From positions 2,232,001 through 2,296,000 of the forward strand of contig CBDANW010000002.1 in NCBI GenBank assembly GCA_965197825.1: a stretch of DNA of 64,000 nt, written 5' to 3'. The stretch comes from CBDANW01 sp965197825 (GTDB lineage: Bacteria > Acidobacteriota > Vicinamibacteria > Marinacidobacterales > DATDRI01). How positions within the stretch are numbered: the stretch's first letter is position 1; each line of letters starts with the position of its first letter. The position numbers and the translations under genes were made by a program. Below the pieces are notes generated by a model. That model saw only the letters and a list, made by a program, of their open reading frames with translations. It searched no databases and was not told the DNA's origin. This document shows, piece by piece, positions 1 through 8,009 of the stretch.

Positions 1-2
1 AT

Positions 3-2045
3 CCATTCAAGAGGAGCTCGGGGTTCGAGACGTCGAACGCGATCGTCAAAGAGACCGCACCATCCCTGTCCAAGCACGGCGTAGAAGTGCCCCCGAGACT
101 CCAGGCGATTGTCGACCGCATGCTGGCCAAGGATCCGAAGGAGCGCTATCAGCAGGCTCGGGAGATCGGCTCCGATCTCAAGGAGGCAACCGCGGCCGGC
201 CGGTCCTGGCTGAGACCGAGCCTCGCCCTACCCGCGTTGCTGGCCATCGCAGGTGTCGGGGCTGCTCTGTTCTGGTCGCTGACAGAGAGGAGCGATGCCC
301 AGCGGGCGCGCGAAGAAATGCTCCCGCAAGTCATGCAGCTCATCGACGAGGACAACTACGTTGCGGCGTTCGAGCTGGCCGGCGAAGTCGAGCGCCACAT
401 TCCCAACGATCCGGTTCTCGCCGACTCGTGGGCTCTCATGTCGGTGATCGGGGCGATCGTGACGGAACCACCCGGGGCCGCCGTGTATATCAAGGGATAT
501 GCGGACGGCACCGACTGGGACCTCGTCGGCCAGTCGCCGGTTGAATCGCTGAGGCTCCCCCGTGGTCCGACCATTCAGATAAAGATCGGAAAACCAGGGT
601 TCGATCCCAGGCTCCTCGCCACCGGGGTGCCGGGGTTTTACTTCGGTCGCGAGCCGGCTGAGGTCATCGACCTGCTCGAAGCAGGCACGACCCCACGTGA
701 AATGGTTCTCGTCCCTGGTGGAAACTATCCTTTGCGCATTACCGGGTTCAACCGCGGGGACCTCGCCGACTTGAAGCCGTTCCTGGTTGATCGCTACGAA
801 GTAACGAATGCGGAGTTCAAGGCGTTCGTGGACGCCGGCGGCTACACGCGTCGCGAGCACTGGGACGGACTGGATTTCGTCAAGGACAGTCGCCAACTGT
901 CCTGGGAAGAAGCGATGGCCGAGTTCGTCGATTCGACGGGCCGGACAGGACCGGCCACCTGGGAATTGGGTAACTACCCAGAGGGCCAAGGAAATCACCC
1001 CGTGACCGGGGTTAGCTGGTACGAGGCGGAGGCGTACAACAGGTTCCGAGGCAAGTCTTTGCCCACGATCTATCATTGGGCTCGCGCCGCATTCCCGCCG
1101 CACAGCAACGGGTTGCCGCTTGCTAGCGCGCTCGTGCCGGCGAGCAATTTCGGCGGTGAAGGCCCAGCCGCGATAGGGATGTACCAAGGCATGGGGCCGT
1201 ATGGGACGTTCGACACCGCCGGCAACGTCAAAGAGTGGTGCTGGAACGCTTCCGGCGATCATCGGTGGATCATGGGTAGTGCGTGGGACGATCCAGAATG
1301 GATGTTCAGCGTACGATTCACATCACCGCCTTTCGATCGCTCGCCTCGCCACGGCTTCCGGGGCGTCAAGTTGCTCGATGACGAGCCTCTTCCGGACCGG
1401 CTGACCGGCCCGATCGAGCTTCTTGCCCGTGATTACCGTTCGGCAGAGGCTGTCTCGGACGAGGTGTTCGAGGTGTTCAAGAGCCAGATGGCCTACGTGC
1501 CGTCCGCTTTGAACGCGCGTGTCGAGTCCAGTGATGACAGTGCTGCAGACTGGGTGCGGGAGCGGATCAGCTTCGACGCCGGCTATGCCGCGGAGCGTGT
1601 GACCGCGTTCCTGTTTCTTCCCAAGAGTGGTCAGTCGCCGTACCAGGCCACCGTGGTGTTTGGCGGCCTCGGAGACTTCTCGACCAAGCGCCCCATTCGG
1701 ACCGTCCGCGACTACGATCTTGATTTCTTACCTAGAAGCGGACGTGCGTTGATCTTTCTGGACTGGAAAGGGTCGGGTGATCGCTGGGATGGATTTCTTG
1801 CCTTGCGAGGGGAGGAGTATCTGCACACGTTTCGTGAGCGTATGGCCCAGTGGCGCGAGGACCTCGGCAGGACGATCGACTACTTGGAAAGCCGCGAGGA
1901 CATCGATACGGCGAAGCTCGCCTACCTGGGCGGGAGTTACGGGGCTTCAACGGCACTCCCTCTCCTTGCGCTTGAGGACCGCCTCCGCGTCGCCAGTGCT
2001 GGTCTTGCCGGGGTTTACTTATTGGGCAGTTCCGCCAGAAGCTGA
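3..2045 (+). CDS. Ser/Thr kinase - formylglycine-enzyme-like - alpha/beta hydrolase fusion (5' partial, frameshifted)
   Basis: The frame is open from the window edge, so the start lies upstream. The first residues (PFKRSSGFETS..., then AIVDRMLAKDPKERYQQA) are the C-lobe end of a Hanks-type Ser/Thr kinase. A membrane segment follows (about nt 220-290), so the remaining domains lie outside the cytoplasm. Nt 700-1370 encode a SUMF1/FGE-sulfatase fold: MVLVPGG, FLVDRYEVTNAEF, HPVTGVSWYEAEAYNRF, GNVKEWCWN and RHGFRGV. Nt 1440 onward is an alpha/beta hydrolase with nucleophile motif LGGSYGAS. The frame stops in GSSARS, before the hydrolase acid and histidine, which continue in the +1 frame (next entry). 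Membrane kinase/FGE/hydrolase fusions of this layout are common in Acidobacteriota; substrates are unknown. Confidence 0.85.
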   Translation, partial: PFKRSSGFETSNAIVKETAPSLSKHGVEVPPRLQAIVDRMLAKDPKERYQQAREIGSDLKEATAAGRSWLRPSLALPALLAIAGVGAALFWSLTERSDAQRAREEMLPQVMQLIDEDNYVAAFELAGEVERHIPNDPVLADSWALMSVIGAIVTEPPGAAVYIKGYADGTDWDLVGQSPVESLRLPRGPTIQIKIGKPGFDPRLLATGVPGFYFGREPAEVIDLLEAGTTPREMVLVPGGNYPLRITGFNRGDLADLKPFLVDRYEVTNAEFKAFVDAGGYTRREHWDGLDFVKDSRQLSWEEAMAEFVDSTGRTGPATWELGNYPEGQGNHPVTGVSWYEAEAYNRFRGKSLPTIYHWARAAFPPHSNGLPLASALVPASNFGGEGPAAIGMYQGMGPYGTFDTAGNVKEWCWNASGDHRWIMGSAWDDPEWMFSVRFTSPPFDRSPRHGFRGVKLLDDEPLPDRLTGPIELLARDYRSAEAVSDEVFEVFKSQMAYVPSALNARVESSDDSAADWVRERISFDAGYAAERVTAFLFLPKSGQSPYQATVVFGGLGDFSTKRPIRTVRDYDLDFLPRSGRALIFLDWKGSGDRWDGFLALRGEEYLHTFRERMAQWREDLGRTIDYLESREDIDTAKLAYLGGSYGASTALPLLALEDRLRVASAGLAGVYLLGSSARS

Positions 2046-2343
2046 TGCGGTAAACTACGTCTCTCACGTGACGATGCCGGTCCTCATGCTCGGCGGTCGG
2101 TACGACTACGTATTTCCGGTCGAGACGTCTCAGCGCTCCCTTTTCGATGCATGGGGAACGCCCCCCGAGCACAAGCGCCACATCCTCTATGACGTCGGAC
2201 ATGGTGCACTACCGCGCGGGGAGGTGATTCGAGAAACTACCGGCTGGCTGGACAAGTCTTGGCCCCATGAAGTAGCTTCCTCAATCCCGAGCGGACGGAG
2301 ACAGAGTTCTAGCCCCGGCCATCACCGCCCCTACAAGGGATGA
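2014..2343 (+). pseudogene. Frameshifted C-terminus of the kinase/FGE/hydrolase fusion
   Basis: This +1-frame stretch continues the hydrolase domain of the gene upstream. It reads PPEADAVNYVSHVTMPVLML, then GGRYDYVFPVETSQ, which supplies the catalytic Asp strand, then ILYDVGHGALPR, which supplies the catalytic His, and ends WLDKSWP plus a short tail. The switch of frame must fall near 2005-2030, where a gccgggg run is a plausible indel site. One extra base accounts for it. It is either a sequencing indel or a real truncation of the hydrolase; it has no start or ribosome site of its own. Confidence 0.75.
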
Positions 2344-2353
2344 CTAGTTTGTC

Positions 2354-2376
2354 GTCATTTTTCATGGTAAAATGAC
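2354..2376. promoter_or_regulatory. Perfect 8-bp inverted repeat before the ATPase start
   Basis: GTCATTTT and AAAATGAC pair perfectly around a 7-nt loop and end three bases before the ATG at 2380. This leaves no room for a Shine-Dalgarno sequence, so the palindrome probably overlaps the promoter or transcript start. An operator is the simplest reading; a regulator is not evident next door. Confidence 0.5.
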
Positions 2377-2379
2377 AGC

Positions 2380-3540
2380 ATGGCTAGCAAGTCCTATTCT
2401 CGCATCACGACCCTCCCGCGGCGAAGCTTCTTCCTGTTTGGGCCCCGAGGTGTCGGCAAGAGCACATGGGCGAGCTCGGTGCTCGAGGGTGCCAAGAGGT
2501 TCGATCTGCTAGAAGAAGGGCTCTATCAGAGCTTGCTGACGAACCCAGCCCTGTTTGCGGACGAGCTCCGGACACTTCGCAAGGCAAGCTGGGTCGTCGT
2601 GGATGAGGTGCAACGGATACCGGCTCTTCTCAACGAAGTACACCGGTTCATTGAGGAGAGACAACTTCGCTTCGCTCTTCTGGGGTCCAGCGCGAGAAAA
2701 CTCAAAACGGCGGGGACGAATCTCTTGGCGGGGCGTGCTCTCCGCAAGAGAATGTTTCCTTTCGTCCCGGCCGAGCTCGGCCATGATTTCTCTCTGGATC
2801 CAGTACTGCGTTTCGGCAGTATCCCCCTGATTTGGAGGGCCGAAAACAAGAAGAACGCCCTGGAAGCCTACGTCCAGATGTACTTGAAGGAGGAGATTCG
2901 AGCCGAGGCTTTGGTTCGAAATCTTCCCGGGTTTCTGCGTTTCCTCCCCATCGCCGCACTCTTCCATGGCCAAGTAGTCAACGTTTCGGCTGTTGCACGT
3001 GACTCGGGAACGGCCCGAACGACGGTCGACGGTTACCTGGAAATTCTGGAAGATACTCTGCTGACCTATCGCCTTCCAGCCTTCGAAGCCAGGCTACGTG
3101 TGCGGGAGAGAAAGCATCCCAAGCTCTACTGGGTGGATCCCGGCCTGGTGCGCGCGGTCAAAAAGCAATACGGGACGGTAACCACGGAGGAACGGGGGCC
3201 TCTTCTGGAAGGATGGGTGTTGACACTAATGCGGGCGTACGCCGAGGAAAGAGAGCTCTTCGACGAAATATTCTTCTGGTCGTCGACTCAGGCACGCCGG
3301 ATCGAAGTCGATTTTCTTCTAAGACGAGGGCGAGCGCTTATCGCGCTCGAAGTCAAGTCACAGTCTCGATACTCGACGACAATGCTGTCGGGCCTGAGAG
3401 CAATTGGCGAGCTTCCCAAGGTCATGCGACGCGTCCTCGTCTACGGAGGGTCTCGCAGTCTGAGGACGAGCGACAAGATAGACGTGTGGCCCCTTCGCCG
3501 CCTCCTCGAAGCCGTTGAGGACGATACACTCTGGCCTTGA
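2380..3540 (+). CDS. AAA-type ATPase with DUF4143 domain
   Basis: A 386-residue protein of the AAA_14/DUF4143 family. The P-loop FGPRGVGKST is at about residues 19-28 and the Walker B strand WVVVDEVQRIP at about 71-81. An arginine-rich sensor-like segment (LLGSSARKLK) follows. The C-terminal half has the DUF4143 pattern, including YLEILEDTLLTYRLPAF and the PD-(D/E)XK-like end VDFLLRRGRALIALEVKSQ. The family is widespread, patchily distributed and often horizontally moved; its cellular job is unsettled. The start has no spaced ribosome site and sits directly after a palindrome, suggesting a near-leaderless, possibly autoregulated transcript. The gene stands alone between unrelated operons. Confidence 0.85.
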   Translation: MASKSYSRITTLPRRSFFLFGPRGVGKSTWASSVLEGAKRFDLLEEGLYQSLLTNPALFADELRTLRKASWVVVDEVQRIPALLNEVHRFIEERQLRFALLGSSARKLKTAGTNLLAGRALRKRMFPFVPAELGHDFSLDPVLRFGSIPLIWRAENKKNALEAYVQMYLKEEIRAEALVRNLPGFLRFLPIAALFHGQVVNVSAVARDSGTARTTVDGYLEILEDTLLTYRLPAFEARLRVRERKHPKLYWVDPGLVRAVKKQYGTVTTEERGPLLEGWVLTLMRAYAEERELFDEIFFWSSTQARRIEVDFLLRRGRALIALEVKSQSRYSTTMLSGLRAIGELPKVMRRVLVYGGSRSLRTSDKIDVWPLRRLLEAVEDDTLWP

Positions 3541-3701
3541 AGCGCTATGAGTCGCGGTTCTAACGCACAATCTGCGGCCGTGGGGGGCCGAGCTGCGGCT
3601 CTAGCTAATGAGCAGCGACGTCAGTTGAGCGAGATGTTCGTGCCGTAGACGATGCCCCTCCCAAGCCGATAGGATCTTCGTGGAAAGGAGGCCACTAGAC
3701 A

Positions 3702-5309
3702 GTGGGCTTCATCAAGAGCCAAGTCAGCGCGCGCAGCAAAAAGTACGAGAGCAACCAGGAGCACAATACTCGTCTCGCCGCCGACCTTCAGGAGAAGCTA
3801 GCCGGCATCCGAACCGGGGGTGACGAGAAAGCGCATGCTCGACACCGTGAGCAGCAGAAGATGTTCGTCCGCGATCGAGTCGCGACTCTTTGCGATGAAG
3901 GGACGCCTTTCCTGGAAATCGGGGCGCTTGCCGGTTACCAACTGTACGAGGAGCCGGTGCCGTCGGGCGGCCTGGTCGCCGGTGTCGGCATGGTGCACGG
4001 TCGGCAATGTATGGTCGTGGCCAATGACGCCACCGTGAAAGGCGGCACGTACTACCCCATTACGGTCAAGAAGCATCTGCGAGCCCAAGAGATCGCGCTT
4101 CAGAACCGGCTGCCGTGCCTCTATCTGGTAGACAGTGGGGGCGCCTTCCTTCCCCTGCAGGCGGAGGTCTTCCCAGACAAGGAGCACTTCGGCCGCATTT
4201 TTCACAACCAGGCTATTTTGAGCGCGGCCGGCATTCCTCAAGTCTCCGCGGTCATGGGGATGTGCACCGCCGGCGGCGCCTACGTCCCCGCGATGAGCGA
4301 TCAGGCGGTCATCGTGAACGGGACCGGGACGATCTTTCTGGGCGGTCCACCCTTGGTCAAGGCGGCCACGGGAGAGGACGTCTCGGCCGAGGATCTGGGC
4401 GGCGCTCGCGTCCATACCGAGCTCAGCGGCGTCGCCGACCACTTTGCGGTGGATGATGAACATGCTCTCGAGATCATGCGCGAGATCGTGTTTCACCTCG
4501 GCCGCCGGGAGCAGGCGTCGGTCGACCTCCATTCCCCCGAGCCTCCTGCCTATGATCCGGAAGAGCTCCTCGGCATTTGGCCGCGGGATCTTCGCCGTCA
4601 GGTGGACGTGCGTGAAGTTCTCGCACGCATCGTGGACGGCAGTCGCCTCTTCGAGTTCAAGGAACGCTACGGCTCGACCGTCGTGACCGGATTCGCCTAC
4701 GTCGAGGGGATGCCGTGCGGGATCATCGCCAACAACGGCGTGCTCTTCAGCGACAGCGCTCTCAAGGTGACTCACTTCATCGAGCTTTGTACGGCGGAGC
4801 GGATCCCGATCGTCTTCCTTCAGAACATCACCGGTTTCATGGTGGGTGCCCAATACGAGCGAGGTGGCATCGCCAAGGACGGGGCGAAGATGGTGCACGC
4901 GGTGGCCACCGCCAAGGTTCCCAAGATCACGATCATTCTTGGCGGCAGCTTCGGGGCCGGCAACTACGGAATGTGCGGGCGGGCTTACGAGCCCAGATTC
5001 TTGTGGACTTGGCCGGGAAGCCGGATCTCGGTGATGGGAGGAGAGCAAGCGGCGCAGGTGCTTCTCACCGTCAAGCGGGATCAGCTGAAGCGTCAGGGCA
5101 AGAGCCTCAGCTCGAAAGACGCCGAGAAGATCACAGCACCGATCTTGGATAAGTACGAGAAGGAAGGGCATCCCTATTTTGCTTCTGCGCGGCTATGGGA
5201 CGATGGGGTCATCGAGATGAACGCCACCCGCACGATCTTGGCGTTGAGCCTGGCAACCGTGTTGAACACGCCACTCGAAGAGACCAAGGTTGGGGTCTTT
5301 CGCATGTAG
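3702..5309 (+). CDS. liuB: Acyl-CoA carboxylase beta subunit (methylcrotonyl-CoA carboxylase type)
   Basis: This 535-residue carboxyltransferase should move the carboxyl group from biotin to 3-methylcrotonyl-CoA or a close relative in the cytoplasm. The crotonase-like halves carry the family motifs VDSGGAFLPLQ, MGMCTAGGAYVPAM and, in the second half, GGSFGAGNYGMCGRAYEPRF, with MGGEQAAQVL near the end. Start GTG is preceded by AGGAGG at about 10 nt. It opens an operon: AtuA begins 17 bp after its stop, and the biotin subunit is the last gene. The match is to MccB rather than propionyl-CoA carboxylase in length and motifs; substrate could also be geranyl-CoA given the AtuA neighbour. Confidence 0.9.
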   Translation: MGFIKSQVSARSKKYESNQEHNTRLAADLQEKLAGIRTGGDEKAHARHREQQKMFVRDRVATLCDEGTPFLEIGALAGYQLYEEPVPSGGLVAGVGMVHGRQCMVVANDATVKGGTYYPITVKKHLRAQEIALQNRLPCLYLVDSGGAFLPLQAEVFPDKEHFGRIFHNQAILSAAGIPQVSAVMGMCTAGGAYVPAMSDQAVIVNGTGTIFLGGPPLVKAATGEDVSAEDLGGARVHTELSGVADHFAVDDEHALEIMREIVFHLGRREQASVDLHSPEPPAYDPEELLGIWPRDLRRQVDVREVLARIVDGSRLFEFKERYGSTVVTGFAYVEGMPCGIIANNGVLFSDSALKVTHFIELCTAERIPIVFLQNITGFMVGAQYERGGIAKDGAKMVHAVATAKVPKITIILGGSFGAGNYGMCGRAYEPRFLWTWPGSRISVMGGEQAAQVLLTVKRDQLKRQGKSLSSKDAEKITAPILDKYEKEGHPYFASARLWDDGVIEMNATRTILALSLATVLNTPLEETKVGVFRM

Positions 5310-5326
5310 GCGCCTGTAGGCAGAGC

Positions 5327-7210
5327 GTGGCAGACGTCATTCGGATAGCCAACGCGGGTGGTTACTGGGGCGATGATCCCTACGCGCTCCGCAGGCAGGT
5401 CTTGGGCGAGCTCCGCGTTCAATATGTCTCGGCTGATTTCTTGGCCGAGATCACGATGAGCATCCTTCAGAAACAACTCTCTCGCGATCCCGCGGCAGGT
5501 TTCGCTCGAGATTTCATCACCCAAGTCGAGCCGCTCCTCCCGGAAGTCCTCGCCCGGAAAATCAAGATCATCACTAACGCCGGAGGCGTGAACCCTTCCG
5601 CGTGTGCGGAGACTCTTTGCGCCGCTGCCCGGAAGCAAGGACTGACTCTCCGCGTGGCGGTCATCGAGGGAGACAACATCGCCCCGCGCCTTCCCGAGCT
5701 GCGGAAACAGGGGATCGAGCTCGAGAACATGGAGACCGGCGAGAGTCTCGCTCCATATGCCGATAGCGTCCTTTCGGCTAACGCCTACTTCGGGGCGCTA
5801 CCGGTGGTGGAGGCGCTTCGCTCCGATCCCGACATCGTTCTCTCCGGCCGCGTCACCGATACCGGCATCACGCTGGCCGCGCTCACCCACGAGTTCGGTT
5901 GGTCGCAAGACGACTACGACAAGTTGGCGCATGGCATCGTGGGCGGGCACATCATCGAGTGCGGCGCCCAGGCCACGGGAGGAAACTTCACCGACTGGTG
6001 CAAGGTTCCAAGCTTTCGAGAGATGGGATACCCGATCATGGAGTGTGGTGCCGACGGTTCCTTCGTCGTGACCAAGCATCCCCAGACGGGCGGCCTGGTG
6101 ACGTGTCAAATCGTCCGCGAGCAGCTTCTCTACGAGATGGGGCATCCCCAGCGCTACCTCACGCCCGACGTGATTGCCGACTTCACGGGGATTGCACTCG
6201 AGCAAGAGGGCCCTGACCGGGTGAAAGTATCCGGAGTCCGCGGTGACAAGCCCACTGACCTTCTGAAGGTCAGTGTTTCCCTGGCCGATGGGTTCAAGGC
6301 GAGCGGCGCGATCATCGTTTCCGGTCCGGATGCCCGGGCCAAGGCCAAGGCCTTCGCCGAGATATTCTGGGGTCGACTCGGCGAGGAGCTGCAACGCGAA
6401 GGGCTCTCCGATCTCGAGAGCTCGCACACCGACTTCGTCGGAGATGACAGCACGCATCGGGACCTAACACCGTCCCACCATCCGACTGAGATACTGCTTC
6501 GACTCGCCGCGAGGGATCACTCGCGCGAAAAGCTAGGCATGTTTCGCAAGCTTCTGCCCAGTCTGATCCTCAGCGGGCCGAGCGGCGTCGCCGTGACGGG
6601 AGGCGCTCCCGTGATATCGAATGTCGTGCGGTACTGGCCCACCCTCATTCCTCAGGAGTGCTCGCTTCCGACGGTGTCGGTCTACGAGCAAAGTGGATCG
6701 GGCGCCGAGCCGAAGCGCATGGCGCGAGCCGAGAACCTCGCCTGGCCACGAACCGGCGGCTCGGCCGAGGTCGGCACGCCTCCCGAGGATCCGCATTCTG
6801 CTTCGCTCGTCAGCCGATTGGAGGACGGCCCGCCCATCGAGGTCCCTCTGATGTGCATCGCCCACGCCCGTAGTGGGGACAAGGGCGACACGGCCAACAT
6901 CGGCCTCATCGGGAGAAGCCCGGAGTGTTATGTTTGGTTGCGGGAAAACGTGAGTGCCGAGCGCGTGCGCGAATGGTTCGCGAGCATCGTTCGAGGAGAG
7001 GTGCATCGCTACCTGGTGCCCAATCTTTGGGCGATCAATTTCTTGTTGGATGAATCGCTCGGTGGCGGAGGAACGGTGAGTTTGTTCATGGATCCCCAGG
7101 GGAAGACGTACAGCCAGGCCCTCCTGCGATGCCGCGTGGAGGTCCCGCGCGCGCTCTTGGATACGATCGCGCCGGAGAACGCGCCGTGTGCGGGAGAGTT
7201 GGTGCCGTGA
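5327..7210 (+). CDS. atuA: AtuA-family protein (DUF1446 plus C-terminal AtuA-like domain)
   Basis: The chosen GTG gives MADVIRIANAGGYWGDDPYA, the normal AtuA N-terminus; upstream extension would run back into the carboxylase gene. The 627-residue protein has the DUF1446 region (about 1-450; IITNAGGVNPSACAETL, SGRVTDTGITLAAL, HIIECGAQATGGNF) and a short C-terminal domain (about 505-600; IAHARSGDKGDTANIGLI) that some species encode separately. AtuA is required for acyclic terpene use in Pseudomonas but its reaction is not established. Its position between the two halves of a methylcrotonyl/geranyl-type carboxylase ties it to branched acyl-CoA degradation here. Its stop overlaps the next start. 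Confidence 0.88.
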   Translation: MADVIRIANAGGYWGDDPYALRRQVLGELRVQYVSADFLAEITMSILQKQLSRDPAAGFARDFITQVEPLLPEVLARKIKIITNAGGVNPSACAETLCAAARKQGLTLRVAVIEGDNIAPRLPELRKQGIELENMETGESLAPYADSVLSANAYFGALPVVEALRSDPDIVLSGRVTDTGITLAALTHEFGWSQDDYDKLAHGIVGGHIIECGAQATGGNFTDWCKVPSFREMGYPIMECGADGSFVVTKHPQTGGLVTCQIVREQLLYEMGHPQRYLTPDVIADFTGIALEQEGPDRVKVSGVRGDKPTDLLKVSVSLADGFKASGAIIVSGPDARAKAKAFAEIFWGRLGEELQREGLSDLESSHTDFVGDDSTHRDLTPSHHPTEILLRLAARDHSREKLGMFRKLLPSLILSGPSGVAVTGGAPVISNVVRYWPTLIPQECSLPTVSVYEQSGSGAEPKRMARAENLAWPRTGGSAEVGTPPEDPHSASLVSRLEDGPPIEVPLMCIAHARSGDKGDTANIGLIGRSPECYVWLRENVSAERVREWFASIVRGEVHRYLVPNLWAINFLLDESLGGGGTVSLFMDPQGKTYSQALLRCRVEVPRALLDTIAPENAPCAGELVP

Positions 7211-7995
7211 AAACAGTACGCTTAGAGACCCAGCCCCGCGGCGTCAAGCAAATCATCCTGTCTCGTCCCGAGGTGCGCAACGCGTTCGATGAGACGATGA
7301 ATGCGGAGCTCAAGGAAGTCCTGCGCGATCTGGCGGTGATCCCGGATCCCGAGGAAATGCGGCTGCTACTCCTGACCGGAGACGGCACGGTCTTTTCCGC
7401 CGGCGCCGATCTCAACTACATGAAGCGGCTGGCAGCGAGCGGGGAGGGTGAGAGCCTGTCCGACGCTCGCGCGCTGGCGCAACTCTTCTACGCCCTCGCG
7501 GCGTTTCCGACGCCGGTCGTCTGCGCGGTGCGCGGCGCGGCCATCGGAGGAGGGCTCGGGCTCGCGGTCTGTGCCGACTTCGTGCTCTCGGAGGACAAAG
7601 CGACTTTCGCGACGACCGAAGTTCGCCTCGGCATCGTGCCCGGCGTGATCAGCCCCTACGTTGTCCGCAAGATTGGAGCCGGGGCTGCATCCTCGCTTCT
7701 CCTCTCTGGCCGAAGGGTCAAGGCGCCCGAGGCGCGGGAGCTGGGATTGGTGCAGCAGATCGTCTCCCCGGACGGATTCGACGCGGCGGTCGATGACGTC
7801 GTTTTGGAATTCCTGCACGCCGGTCCGGAAGCGGCTCGCCGCACCAAGCAGCTCATGCTCCAGGCGGCGCCGCTTCCCACGGCCGAGCACATCGAGTTCA
7901 CGGCGCAGGCCATTGCGGCCGCTCGATGCTCTGCGGAAGGGCAGACCGGACTCGCGGCGTTTTTCGATAAGAAGGCTCCTCCCTGGGTTTCTTGA
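7207..7995 (+). CDS. liuC: Enoyl-CoA hydratase family, methylglutaconyl-CoA hydratase type
   Basis: The GTG start overlaps the AtuA stop (GTGA), indicating translational coupling, and gives a normal 262-residue crotonase. The oxyanion-hole segment is FSAGADLNYM and the second active-site region is TEVRLGIVPGVISPYVVRKIG; the EVRLG...ISPYV signature is typical of LiuC/AUH-type methylglutaconyl-CoA hydratases. The first crotonase glutamate site reads GGGLGLAVCAD, so only the glutamate in TEVRLG is retained, as in that subfamily. It should act directly after the carboxylase encoded by the flanking genes, hydrating 3-methylglutaconyl-CoA to HMG-CoA. Confidence 0.87.
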   Translation: MKTVRLETQPRGVKQIILSRPEVRNAFDETMNAELKEVLRDLAVIPDPEEMRLLLLTGDGTVFSAGADLNYMKRLAASGEGESLSDARALAQLFYALAAFPTPVVCAVRGAAIGGGLGLAVCADFVLSEDKATFATTEVRLGIVPGVISPYVVRKIGAGAASSLLLSGRRVKAPEARELGLVQQIVSPDGFDAAVDDVVLEFLHAGPEAARRTKQLMLQAAPLPTAEHIEFTAQAIAAARCSAEGQTGLAAFFDKKAPPWVS

Positions 7996-8009
7996 ACGGG
8001 CGCGACTCG

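Noticed and set aside
228..1262. Long minus-strand frame of 344 codons opposite the fusion gene
   Set aside because: It is antisense to an evidently conserved protein and has arginine/histidine-rich composition without any motif; a GC-rich shadow frame.
3798..5171. 457-codon minus-strand frame opposite the carboxylase beta subunit
   Set aside because: Shadow of a well-conserved gene; no motifs.
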